Shown here: positions 35,447-42,964 of the stretch, one piece after another
Position numbering within the stretch: the first letter of the stretch is position 1
Layout of the letters: each line of letters opens with the position of its first letter
Notes under the pieces: generated by a model
Told to the model about the DNA's origin: nothing
Seen by the model: the letters and a program-made list of their open reading frames with translations, nothing else
The model's database searches: none
Source: Clostridia bacterium
GTDB taxonomy: Bacteria > Bacillota > Clostridia > Oscillospirales > Acutalibacteraceae
Direction of reading: 5' to 3'
Assembly (NCBI GenBank): GCA_017410325.1
Contig: JAFQRA010000020.1
Location: 1 to 64,000, forward strand
DNA: 64,000 bases
Program-made: the position numbers and the translations under genes

Positions 35447-35818
35447 TTATTTCGCTACTGAGCCGACTGTGAATTCGGTAACGATGTTGCCGTTGACGAT
35501 GTGGTCCGATACAACCTTTGCAACCTTGTCAGCGGACATCTGAACGTATGTGACCTTTTCCTGGCCGGGTACGAAAACCTCAACAATGGGCTCGTACTGG
35601 CACATACCGATGCAGCCTGTCTGGGAAACTGTTACGCCCTTAAGTGAACGGCGTGCAATTTCCTCTGTAAAAGCATTGAGAACGGGGCGGGCACCTGCTG
35701 CGATACCGCAGGTAGCCATACCGACTACGATTCTGGTGTTTTCCTCGCTGTCGTTTCTTGCTGTCATAGCTTTAAGTGTGCGTTCTTTGATTGCCTGAAG
35801 TTCTGCAAGTGATTTCAT
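35447..35818 (-). CDS. Thioredoxin-like 2Fe-2S ferredoxin domain protein
   Basis: 123 residues. Four cysteines in the pattern MATCGIAAGA and TGCIGMCQYEP are those of thioredoxin-fold 2Fe-2S proteins. Small genes of this kind regularly sit inside clostridial hydABC operons. ATG at 35818 with GGAGGTG and an ATGA overlap with the HATPase gene. It may relay electrons or be a structural extra of the complex; role not established. Confidence 0.88.
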   Translation of the reverse strand: MKSLAELQAIKERTLKAMTARNDSEENTRIVVGMATCGIAAGARPVLNAFTEEIARRSLKGVTVSQTGCIGMCQYEPIVEVFVPGQEKVTYVQMSADKVAKVVSDHIVNGNIVTEFTVGSVAK

Positions 35819-36369
35819 TGGTTTACACCTCCGAGTAGAATGTTGGTTTGTTCGTTGATATAGTCTTTCATCCACTGTACCACCTCGGGCTCGCTTAGCG
35901 GTACGCCCTCAAGTATTTCCTTGAGCTGTACCGTTGAAAGCTCAAAGCTTTCACTGTCAAGCCTTCTTGTGTAGATGAAATCTCTGTCTGTGTTCATTGA
36001 GATAAGGATAGTTACCGTTGAGGTCACATCGCCGAGCGGTGTGAAGTCGATGCTGTCGGTTTTGAAAACCGCCGAGGTCGTCGTACCCTTACCTTTTTCG
36101 CTTTCTATTTTCAGACTTCCGCCCGTTTGCTCTGCGGCGAGCTTGAACAGCGGTATACCCATACCGACCTTGCGTGTCGTTCTCGTGGTGAAGAACGGGT
36201 CAAGCACGTTTTTAAGCTGTTCTTCGGTCATACCGCAGCCGTTGTCGCCGACTGTTACAGTCAGCTCCTTGCTTGCGGTGTTTTCCGCAACTTCAATTGT
36301 GATAAGGCTTGCACCTGCCGCAATTGAATTCTGGGCGATGTCGAGAATGTTGAGTGAAAGCTCGCGCAT
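35815..36369 (-). CDS. HATPase_c-domain protein of hydrogenase operon
   Basis: 184 residues: LNILDIAQNSIAAGASLITIEV (N box), GDNGCGMTEEQLKNVLDPFFTTR (G1/F boxes) and GMGIPLFKLAAEQTGG (G2) make a histidine-kinase-type ATP-binding domain without a His-containing dimerisation domain. The C-terminal 60 residues are unique. Such genes occur between hydC and hydB in many clostridia; partner unknown. Start overlaps nothing; 3 bases after the hydC stop. Confidence 0.88.
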   Translation of the reverse strand: MRELSLNILDIAQNSIAAGASLITIEVAENTASKELTVTVGDNGCGMTEEQLKNVLDPFFTTRTTRKVGMGIPLFKLAAEQTGGSLKIESEKGKGTTTSAVFKTDSIDFTPLGDVTSTVTILISMNTDRDFIYTRRLDSESFELSTVQLKEILEGVPLSEPEVVQWMKDYINEQTNILLGGVNQ

Positions 36370-36372
36370 GGC

Positions 36373-36873
36373 TTATGCGTTCTTGTACTTTTCGATGATG
36401 CCGGCTATCTGGTCGGGAACGAGCTTGCCGTAAACATCCTCATTAACGTTGAGAACGGGAGCAAGGCCGCAGGCACCGATGCAGCGTGTAGCCTCAAGGG
36501 AGAACTGACCGTCTTCCGTGCATTCGCCGGGGCCTATGCCCAGCTGCTTTGAAAGCTCGTCAAGCAGAGCCTGTGAGCCCTTGACGTAGCAAGCAGTACC
36601 CAGGCAGACGGCGATGTTGTATTTGCCCTTGGGGGAAAGTGAGAACTGTGCGTAGAAGGTGGAAACACCGTAAACCTTTTCAAGCGGAATGTCCATACCC
36701 TCTGCAATCATTACCTGAACCTCAAAGGGGAGATAACCGTAGATAGCCTGTGCCTGCTGCATAACGTGCATAAGCATGCTGGAATCGTGCTTGTTTTCTT
36801 CGATTACCGCTTTGAGCTGTGCCTCCTGCTCGGGAGTGCCTTTGAAGGGGCTTTTGCTGATTTTCTTGAGCAT
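36373..36873 (-). CDS. hydC: NuoE-like hydrogenase subunit
   Basis: 166 residues. Thioredoxin-fold 2Fe-2S subunit: AQAIYGYLPFEVQVMIAEGMDIPLEKVYGVSTFYAQF, CLGTACYVKGS and TRCIGACGLAPVLNVN with the four ligand cysteines. It sits next to the flavin of HydB. Start at 36873 (AAGGAGG upstream); an in-frame extension would enter the leader palindrome. First gene of a five-gene minus-strand operon. Confidence 0.94.
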   Translation of the reverse strand: MLKKISKSPFKGTPEQEAQLKAVIEENKHDSSMLMHVMQQAQAIYGYLPFEVQVMIAEGMDIPLEKVYGVSTFYAQFSLSPKGKYNIAVCLGTACYVKGSQALLDELSKQLGIGPGECTEDGQFSLEATRCIGACGLAPVLNVNEDVYGKLVPDQIAGIIEKYKNA

Positions 36874-36907
36874 TGTATTTTCCTCCTTTGTCGTAGAATG
36901 TTGGAGC

Positions 36908-36980
36908 CGTATATGCGTACGACCCCAAAATCGTACATACATACGAATGAATTATATCACAAATAAAATGGCGATGTCTA
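36908..36980 (-). promoter_or_regulatory. hyd operon promoter and leader palindrome
   Basis: On the minus strand TAGACA (36980-36975), 18 bp, TATAAT (36956-36951). Just downstream, 36932-36945 and 36908-36921 form an imperfect inverted repeat (arms of 14, built from CGTA/TACG units, 10-base loop) overlapping the expected transcript start. It may be an operator or an RNA hairpin. It does not resemble a Rex site. 36981-37049 is AT-rich with nothing recognised. Confidence 0.6.
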
Positions 36981-37049
36981 TAGTAAATTTTTAATTTAAT
37001 ATAAATAATTACTTAATATGACATAATTTTACTGTTATAACAAATATAA

Positions 37050-37092
37050 CAAACAAAAAATATCCGGAAGATATTACCGTCTTCCGGATATT
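37050..37092 (-). terminator. Terminator of minus-strand operon
   Basis: Perfect 13-bp stem (37059-37071 with 37080-37092) with a T-run on the minus-strand side. Between it and the lipoprotein stop (37093-37184) nothing was recognised. Confidence 0.8.
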
Positions 37093-37184
37093 CGTGACGT
37101 TGTAATTAATTGCAGTGAAGTTTTTGCTTTGCAAAAGTGAAGTTAAGTTTGTTTGTGTAACGCTTGCCGAAGGCAAACTTAGTT

Positions 37185-38246
37185 TTAATTGACCGTTGCA
37201 ATCTTCTTAATCTGAATGCTTTCGTTGCCGTTTGCATCCATAAGCGTGCCCTTGGAGTATTCGAGGCTGATGGTCATCTGAGCAAGCACCTGCTCAACCG
37301 TCTTGCCGCCGAGTGCATCGGGGTTGACAAGAATCATTACGGGAATTTCGTCCTTCATACCGCTTGCCATGCTGAATTCGCCGTACTGAGAAACGCTGTT
37401 GAGCCATACGCCGTTTGCACCGTTGCTTTCGGGCAGTATGCGGTAAACGGTAAGGTCGGTGTCGGTCTTGTTTTCTACTGCAATGTAGAATATGTAGCAC
37501 TGCCACTTACCCTCTTTGTTCATTGCCTGAGCTGCCGTTTCGCTGTCCATGCCGTAAAGAGGTGCTTCGTTTGCGAAGATGAGCTCGTTTTCTCTGTAAA
37601 GGCTGAGGTATGAACTGCCGTCTTCAATCGAGCTGCGCTTTGCAACGATTTCTTTTTCTGCGGCCGAGTCGTCATCCTCGGGTGCCTTGACATTGTTCTC
37701 AACCTTGATTTTCGTGTAGTCTGCCGGGTCGATAACCTCGTTGTCGTCTTCGGGTGTGGGGTAGCCGAGAATTACGATGTCAAGCGCCGCTACGGCCGAA
37801 TACATCTTTTCAACGCTTACCTTTTCGGTGTTGATGATTATGGTTGCGGGATAGAATTCGTTTTCCGTGCCTGCGGGAAGCGCAAACTCACCGTTGATGG
37901 GGCAGGTGCTGAAATAGAAGCCTTCCTGCTCGGAGTCCGCCTTGTCAAAGCCTATGTAGGTGAACATTTCATCGCCGTTGTTGCTGATGGCTATTTCAAG
38001 CGAATATACCTGCCAGCTGTCGGGATTTGCGAGGAAATCCTGCGCATCGGCTTCGGACATCGAAATGTCCTCCTGCGCTATCGCCATAAAGGCTTCGGGG
38101 TTGTTGAGGTAGTACTGCTTGAGACTGCCGTCCTCAAAAATTTCGTTGAGCTCGGCAACGGTTTTGCCCGATTTACCCGAGCAGGCGGCAAAGCTCAGAA
38201 GCATAACTGCCGCGAGGAAAAGCGAGACCAATTTTTTAACTTTCAT
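37185..38246 (-). CDS. Lipoprotein with two similar halves, unknown function
   Basis: 353 residues. Lipobox SFAAC (Cys 22) after a typical signal. Two halves share a pattern: LEIAISNNGDEMFTYIGFD...GEFALPAGTENEFYPATIIIN and FYIAVENKTDTDLTVYRILPE...GEFSMASGMKDEIPVMILVN, indicating an internal duplication of a beta-rich domain, each preceded by a conserved segment. An acidic linker lies between (PEDDDSAAEKE). No enzyme motif. Last gene of the mnmA operon; its start overlaps the end of the acyltransferase gene by 11 bases. Confidence 0.75.
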   Translation of the reverse strand: MKVKKLVSLFLAAVMLLSFAACSGKSGKTVAELNEIFEDGSLKQYYLNNPEAFMAIAQEDISMSEADAQDFLANPDSWQVYSLEIAISNNGDEMFTYIGFDKADSEQEGFYFSTCPINGEFALPAGTENEFYPATIIINTEKVSVEKMYSAVAALDIVILGYPTPEDDNEVIDPADYTKIKVENNVKAPEDDDSAAEKEIVAKRSSIEDGSSYLSLYRENELIFANEAPLYGMDSETAAQAMNKEGKWQCYIFYIAVENKTDTDLTVYRILPESNGANGVWLNSVSQYGEFSMASGMKDEIPVMILVNPDALGGKTVEQVLAQMTISLEYSKGTLMDANGNESIQIKKIATVN

Positions 38247-38928
38247 TGTATTTCCTTACCTTTCTTTTGATAATCTGTCTTGAACGTGCTATTGCCATCG
38301 TGCCCTCGGGCACGCTGTCGGTTATTACAGAGCCTGCCGCAGTGTATGAGCCGCTGCCGAGTGTTACGGGGGCAACCATACAGGTGTGACAGCCTACGAA
38401 AACCCTGTTTCCTATTGAGGTGCGGAATTTTTTTGTGCCGTCGTAGTTTGCCGTGGCACAGCCGCAGCCTATATTTACGCCTTGGCCTACATCGCTGTCG
38501 CCGATATAGCTTAAGTGGCTGATGCTGGTTTTTTCGCCTATATTCGAGTTTTTGACTTCAACAAAATTTCCTGCACGCACATTGTCTGCGAGTACCGTAT
38601 GCGGCCGCAGGTGTGAAAACGGGCCTATTGAAACGCCGCTGCCGATAACGGAATTTTCGCACTGCGAGGCGTTAACGGTGCTGTTGTTTCCTACGGTACA
38701 GCCTTCAAGCATACTGCAGGGGCCTACCGTGCAGTCACAGCCGATTTTTGTTTTGCCGAGAATGATTGTGTTGGGTAAAATTACCGTGCCGGCGCCGATT
38801 TCACAGCCGTCAGCAATAATCACACCGTCAGCACAGGGGATGTCAACACCGTTTGAAGTGTGCCTTGCAATAATTTGCCTTCGTGCGTTTTCTTCCGCAT
38901 AAAGAATAAACTCACGGTTGGATATCAT
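38236..38928 (-). CDS. Stand-alone GlmU-type acetyltransferase (left-handed beta helix)
   Basis: 230 residues of hexapeptide repeats matching only the C-terminal half of GlmU: FSHLRPHTVLADNVRAG, FVEVKNSNIGEKTSISHLSYIGD and ANYDGTKKFRTSIGN keep the Arg, Lys, His, Asn/Tyr and Lys positions of the glucosamine-1-phosphate acetyltransferase site. The N-terminal uridylyltransferase domain is absent and no fusion scar is seen. It may make GlcNAc-1-phosphate alone, with a separate uridylyltransferase elsewhere, or act on another sugar. RBS AAAGGGG. Confidence 0.83.
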   Translation of the reverse strand: MISNREFILYAEENARRQIIARHTSNGVDIPCADGVIIADGCEIGAGTVILPNTIILGKTKIGCDCTVGPCSMLEGCTVGNNSTVNASQCENSVIGSGVSIGPFSHLRPHTVLADNVRAGNFVEVKNSNIGEKTSISHLSYIGDSDVGQGVNIGCGCATANYDGTKKFRTSIGNRVFVGCHTCMVAPVTLGSGSYTAAGSVITDSVPEGTMAIARSRQIIKRKVRKYNES

Positions 38929-38956
38929 TAAATTACCCCTTTTGGATTTGTTTGAG

Positions 38957-40000
38957 TTAGACTATAATGCCGCCGCCGACAACCGTGTCACCGCTGTAAA
39001 ACACTGCGGACTGACCGCTGGTTACGGCTCGCTGCGGCTCATCGAATTCGAGCACGGCGGTGCTTTCCCCCGTTTGTATAAGAGTGGCCTCCGACTCCTT
39101 CTGGCTGTAGCGTGTTTTTGCCGTTACACGCAAGGGTGCATCAAGCTTTTCAACCGCAATCAGGTTGATGTCCTTCAGCTCAACACGCCTTGAAAAAAGC
39201 TCCTCGTGTGCGCCGAGATAAACTCTGTTTTCTTCAACGTTCTTGCGTATTACGTAAAGCGGAGCAGGCGCGCTGATTCCCAGCCCCTTACGCTGACCTA
39301 CGGTATAGCCTATAAGTCCGCTGTGTCTGCCCCAAAGCTTCCCGTCCGTGCCGACAAAATCGCCCTCGGGGAATATTCTGCCCGTAAATTCTTCAATAAA
39401 TCCGCGGTAATTTCCGTCAGGTACAAAGCAGATATCCTGGCTGTCCGGCCGGTTGGAGGAGGCAAAGCCGTATTCTGCGGCAATTTCTCTTACCTGCGGC
39501 TTGGTGTATTCGCCCAGCGGAAAACGTGCCGAAGCCAATTGGCTTTGCGATAGCTGCCACAGCACGTAGCTCTGGTCTTTTTCGGAAAAAACAGCCTTTT
39601 CAAGCAGAATTCTGCCCGAAGCGTCTTTCCTTGTTCTTGCGTAATGCCCCGTAGCTATTATGTCACATCCGAGCGCATTTACTCTGCCGAGAAGTGCGCC
39701 GAATTTTATTGCTTTATTGCAGAAAACACAGGGGTTCGGTGTTTCACCTGCAATATAGCTGTCTGCAAAGTATCGCATAACCGTTTCTCTGAATTCTTCG
39801 GAAAGGTCAAGCGTTACGTGTTCAAAGCCGAGCTGCTTTGCGACTGCCGCCGCGTCAACGCTGTCCTGCTTTGCCGAGCCTTCAAAAACGCTCATCGTAA
39901 CGCCGAGTGCGTTTTTGTTATCCTTCGTTGCGAGCAAAGCCGCAACGCTGCTGTCTACGCCGCCGCTCATTGCAACGGCAATCTTAACGCTGCTGCTCAT
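38957..40000 (-). CDS. mnmA: tRNA-specific 2-thiouridylase MnmA
   Basis: 347 residues, slightly short. AMSGGVDSSVAALL is the PP-loop for ATP, NPCVFCNKAIKF holds the first catalytic Cys, ATGHYARTRKD and KDQSYVLWQLSQSQL follow, SQDICFVPDGNYRGFI the second Cys, and GQRKGLGI the C-terminal barrel. Thiolates U34 of tRNA Lys/Glu/Gln. No strong RBS; it starts 5 bases after the upstream stop, suggesting translational coupling. Confidence 0.93.
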   Translation of the reverse strand: MSSSVKIAVAMSGGVDSSVAALLATKDNKNALGVTMSVFEGSAKQDSVDAAAVAKQLGFEHVTLDLSEEFRETVMRYFADSYIAGETPNPCVFCNKAIKFGALLGRVNALGCDIIATGHYARTRKDASGRILLEKAVFSEKDQSYVLWQLSQSQLASARFPLGEYTKPQVREIAAEYGFASSNRPDSQDICFVPDGNYRGFIEEFTGRIFPEGDFVGTDGKLWGRHSGLIGYTVGQRKGLGISAPAPLYVIRKNVEENRVYLGAHEELFSRRVELKDINLIAVEKLDAPLRVTAKTRYSQKESEATLIQTGESTAVLEFDEPQRAVTSGQSAVFYSGDTVVGGGIIV

Positions 40001-40005
40001 AATAA

Positions 40006-40860
40006 TCAGACGCCCGAACGCTCAAACGAGGGCACTACGATATCCGACGGATACTCATCAACCTTATCAAACATAAGGGGGCTGAAGAAGAGCGGCTCAA
40101 TCGCCTTGTACCAGTCGCTTGCAATCTGGTCTCTCTTTATAAGAAGAACGTAGGAGAATTCCAACGCCGCCTCGCTGTCAATTTCTTCAATTGCAACGGC
40201 GGATTTGTTGAGCGAAACACCAGTAGCAACGGAGAGCTTTGAGGACATAACCGCAATATCCGCTTCGTAATTTGAAAGGTTTGCGGCAAGTGTTTCATCG
40301 TCCTGAGTGACAAACTTGAAGTTTCTGCTGTTTTCCGTCACATCGTCAAGCGTTGCGGAAAGGCCTGCACCCTCTTTTACCTTGATGAAGCCGTTTGCCT
40401 CAAGCAGAAGAAGTGCACGGGCAACCCCCTCGGCACTTTCGGGAATGGCGATTGTTGCGCCGTCCGTAATATCCTCAATTTTCTCAAAGTTGCACAGGAA
40501 AAGACCGTAGGGATAGCGGCATACAGGGCCGAGGTTAAGAAGGGTTTCGGGGTTTTCCTCGTTGAATTTTTCAAACTCCGCCTTGAGAGAAGCAAGGCTT
40601 GCGTCTATTTCGCCTGCGGCAAGGGCGTTGTGTGCTTCCTCGGCAGAGGCGAATTCGACATATTCAAGCCTGTAGCCCTTCTTGGCAATTCTTGTTGAAA
40701 GCGAGTCGAAAATTTCCTGCGCAGGGGCTTTGCCCGTGGGTACGCCGAGGGTGAATGCATCGAGTGACCCGACATCTATCTCATCCTTGTTATCCGTGCA
40801 GGCGCACAGTGTCAGCGCAACAAGCACAACGGAGAGAATTATACAGAGCAGCTTTTTCAT
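40006..40860 (-). CDS. Solute-binding lipoprotein-like protein
   Basis: 284 residues with lipobox LCAC (Cys near residue 19). FTLGVPTGKAPAQEIFDSLSTRIAKKGYRLEYVEFASAEEAHNALAAGEIDASLASLKAEF is the pattern of periplasmic-type binding proteins (NlpA/SBP_bac_3 groups). No permease or ATPase is next to it, so its transporter is elsewhere or it is a sensor. ATG at 40860 with AAGGTGGGG. First gene of a minus-strand operon with mnmA, the GlmU-type gene and a lipoprotein. Confidence 0.75.
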   Translation of the reverse strand: MKKLLCIILSVVLVALTLCACTDNKDEIDVGSLDAFTLGVPTGKAPAQEIFDSLSTRIAKKGYRLEYVEFASAEEAHNALAAGEIDASLASLKAEFEKFNEENPETLLNLGPVCRYPYGLFLCNFEKIEDITDGATIAIPESAEGVARALLLLEANGFIKVKEGAGLSATLDDVTENSRNFKFVTQDDETLAANLSNYEADIAVMSSKLSVATGVSLNKSAVAIEEIDSEAALEFSYVLLIKRDQIASDWYKAIEPLFFSPLMFDKVDEYPSDIVVPSFERSGV

Positions 40861-40893
40861 AAACTTCCCCACCTTAATAAAATATTTCAATAT

Positions 40894-40922
40894 ATAATAC
40901 CATAAAAAGTGCGGATTTTCAA
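40894..40922 (-). promoter_or_regulatory. Promoter of the mnmA operon
   Basis: On the minus strand TTGAAA (40922-40917), 17 bp, TATTAT (40899-40894). Confidence 0.65.
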
Positions 40923-40980
40923 GTGAATTCGGGGTAATAATATTTTAATTAAAAATTTACATTTTTTACCTCGATTAATC

Positions 40981-41009
40981 TTGAAATGTTACGGCGATAT
41001 TGCTATACT
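40981..41009 (+). promoter_or_regulatory. Promoter of M28 peptidase gene
   Basis: TTGAAA (40981-40986), 17 bp, TATACT (41004-41009). Confidence 0.65.
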
Positions 41010-41044
41010 TGAAATAATTATTCTACGAAAGGGAGATAATAAAC

Positions 41045-42313
41045 TTGAAGGCATCAGAAAGTATTCCGAATTACCGCCCCAAGCTGCGTGAGTATACAAA
41101 CTATACCGCAAGGCAGATCAAGGACGTCTGCAAGACCATCGGTCCCAGACCCTCGGGCGAAGAAAACGAAAAAAAGGCTCAGGAGAGATTTGCGGCAGAA
41201 CTTGAAAAATATGCCGACAGCGTAAAAATTGAACCGTTTGAGCTTCATCCCAAGGCATTCCTCGGCTGGGTACGTATGTGCGCAATTATTATGATTGTTG
41301 CCAACGCCCTTTTCTTTGCAGGCACATTTATTGACGGCGCTCCCTCCTGGCTGCCCGTTATTCCGCTTGCACTCAGCCTTATCTGTCTGTTTTTTATTGT
41401 GACAGAGTTCCTCTTCTACGGCGAAACGCTTGACCCGTTTTTCCCCAAGCGCACATCACACAATGTTGTTGCAAAATACAACGCAAAGGGTACTGCCAAG
41501 AAGCGCATTATCGTTTCAGGCCACGTTGACTCCTCCTACGAGTGGCGTTACACCTACCTTGGCGGTCCTCCTCTCATCACAACCGTTATCGGCGGTGCGG
41601 TTGCAGGTATCGTTATTGCTCTCGTGGCTGAAATCACTGCCGTTGCAACGGGCTCAATGAGCGGCGCACTTACCGACATTCTCAGGTGGGTTATGCTTGC
41701 CTGGTGTATCCTTTTCGGCGCAGCTATCTTCTTCCTTAACTACAAGCTTCCCGTTGAGGGCGCAAACGACAACCTTACGGGCTCCGTTGCTTCAATGGCT
41801 GTTATGAAGTACCTCAAGGACAACGACATCCGCTTTGAGGACGTTGAGGTCTGGACTCTTCTCACAGGCGCAGAGGAAGCAGGCCTTCGCGGTGCAAAGG
41901 CATTTGCCAAGGCGCATAAGAAAGAGCTTGAAGATATGGAAACCGTTTTTGTCGGTGTTGACACCCTCCGTGATTACGATTTCTATGCTATATACAGCCG
42001 CGATATGACATTTACGGTAAAATCCGACCCGCAGGTTTGCGCCCTGCTCAAGCAGGCTGCCCTCAACGCAGGTATGGATCTTCCCTTTAAATCAATCTTC
42101 CTCGGTGCATCCGATGCCGCCGCAGTCTGCAAGGCAGGCTTCAAGGGCGCAACACTTGCCGCTATGGACCCCGCACCCGCAAGGTACTACCACACACGCC
42201 TTGACACGGGCGATAACCTTGACCTTAAGTCAATCGAAGCCGGCATCAACATTATGCTTGAATCTGTCTTCCTTTATGATGAACAGGGTCTCAAGGACAG
42301 CTATAATGCATAA
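41045..42313 (+). CDS. M28-family zinc peptidase with inserted membrane segments
   Basis: 422 residues starting at TTG (AAGGGAG upstream). Peptidase core: VSGHVDSSYEW (first zinc His/Asp), GANDNLTGSVASM (bridging Asp), TGAEEAGLRGAKAF (catalytic Glu and zinc Glu), and YYHTRLDTGDN (last zinc His). Hydrophobic helices lie before the core (about 78-130) and within it (about 178-240), so it is an integral membrane aminopeptidase-like protein. Substrate unknown. Confidence 0.85.
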   Translation: MKASESIPNYRPKLREYTNYTARQIKDVCKTIGPRPSGEENEKKAQERFAAELEKYADSVKIEPFELHPKAFLGWVRMCAIIMIVANALFFAGTFIDGAPSWLPVIPLALSLICLFFIVTEFLFYGETLDPFFPKRTSHNVVAKYNAKGTAKKRIIVSGHVDSSYEWRYTYLGGPPLITTVIGGAVAGIVIALVAEITAVATGSMSGALTDILRWVMLAWCILFGAAIFFLNYKLPVEGANDNLTGSVASMAVMKYLKDNDIRFEDVEVWTLLTGAEEAGLRGAKAFAKAHKKELEDMETVFVGVDTLRDYDFYAIYSRDMTFTVKSDPQVCALLKQAALNAGMDLPFKSIFLGASDAAAVCKAGFKGATLAAMDPAPARYYHTRLDTGDNLDLKSIEAGINIMLESVFLYDEQGLKDSYNA

Positions 42314-42374
42314 ATGCAGTGTATAATTGCATAAAGTTTGGGTAAAATAACGAAAAGAAGTGCAAGAAAAACCC

Positions 42375-42510
42375 TTTACAGTTTTGGCTTCTTGTGTTAT
42401 AATTCCCTTTGCGTGTTCCTTCACTCGGTTATGGGATTAAACCTCAACGAGGTTTTCACCTGCCCTGTACTGGGGTTGCGAACAAATAATTATTAATGAG
42501 GTGAAAGAAA
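42375..42510 (+). promoter_or_regulatory. rpsO promoter and structured leader
   Basis: TTTACA (42375-42380), 17 bp, TATAAT (42398-42403), then a ~100-nt leader with short complementary segments (AACCTC/GAGGTT around 42438-42456, TGCCCTGTACTGGGG). It may be an S15 autoregulatory leader; only the promoter is secure. Confidence 0.55.
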
Positions 42511-42774
42511 ATGACACAGGCAGAAAAGCAGGCCATCATGGCAGAGTACGCTACACACGAGGGTGACACAGGTTCTCCCGAGGTACAGATTGCTGTTCTC
42601 ACAAAGAGAATCAACGACCTTACAGAGCACCTTAAGGAGCATCATAAGGATCATCACTCACGCCGCGGCCTTCTCAAGATGGTCGGTCACAGACGTAATC
42701 TCCTTGCATACCTTCAGAAGGTTGACATCGAGCGTTACCGTGCTATTGTCGCAAGACTTGGTCTTCGTAAATAA
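42511..42774 (+). CDS. rpsO: 30S ribosomal protein S15
   Basis: 87 residues, standard length: [57 protein letters not shown] is the S15 signature that binds the 16S three-way junction. GAGGTGA ribosome site. Followed by pnp as in most bacteria. Confidence 0.98.
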   Translation: MTQAEKQAIMAEYATHEGDTGSPEVQIAVLTKRINDLTEHLKEHHKDHHSRRGLLKMVGHRRNLLAYLQKVDIERYRAIVARLGLRK

Positions 42775-42782
42775 GACTATCC

Positions 42783-42810
42783 GCAAGGGCGGCACTTGTG
42801 CCGCCCTTGC
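42783..42810 (+). other. rpsO-pnp intercistronic hairpin
   Basis: Perfect 13-bp GC-rich stem with 2-base loop; no T-run, so more likely an mRNA processing or stability element than a full terminator. Confidence 0.65.
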
Positions 42811-42833
42811 AACTATGTTAAAGTGATTTTTAC

Positions 42834-42930
42834 GGGAAGCCGCCGACAGGCTTTAGCGGTAAATAAAGCACTCAAGCGAGCCGCTTGAACGTTTTATTTA
42901 TTGCTAAAAGTCGAAGCCGCTTTCCGTATC
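42834..42930 (+). promoter_or_regulatory. pnp leader long hairpin
   Basis: TTTAGC...TAAATAAA pairs with TTTATTTA..GCTAAA around an inner TCAAGCG/CGCTTGA, with outer GGAAGC/GCTTTCC segments. A long double-stranded leader of this sort is the target of RNase III and PNPase autocontrol in enterobacteria; a similar role here is inference. Confidence 0.5.
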
Positions 42931-42964
42931 AATAAAAATATTGAAAGAAAGAGGTAAAAAGCAA

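Noticed and set aside
36908-36945. Rex operator for the hydrogenase operon
   Set aside because: The repeat lacks TTGTGAA..TTCACAA; called an unknown palindrome instead.
40006-40860. Phosphonate (PhnD) or amino-acid ABC cassette
   Set aside because: Only the binding protein is present; no permease or ATPase next to it, so no specific transporter was named.
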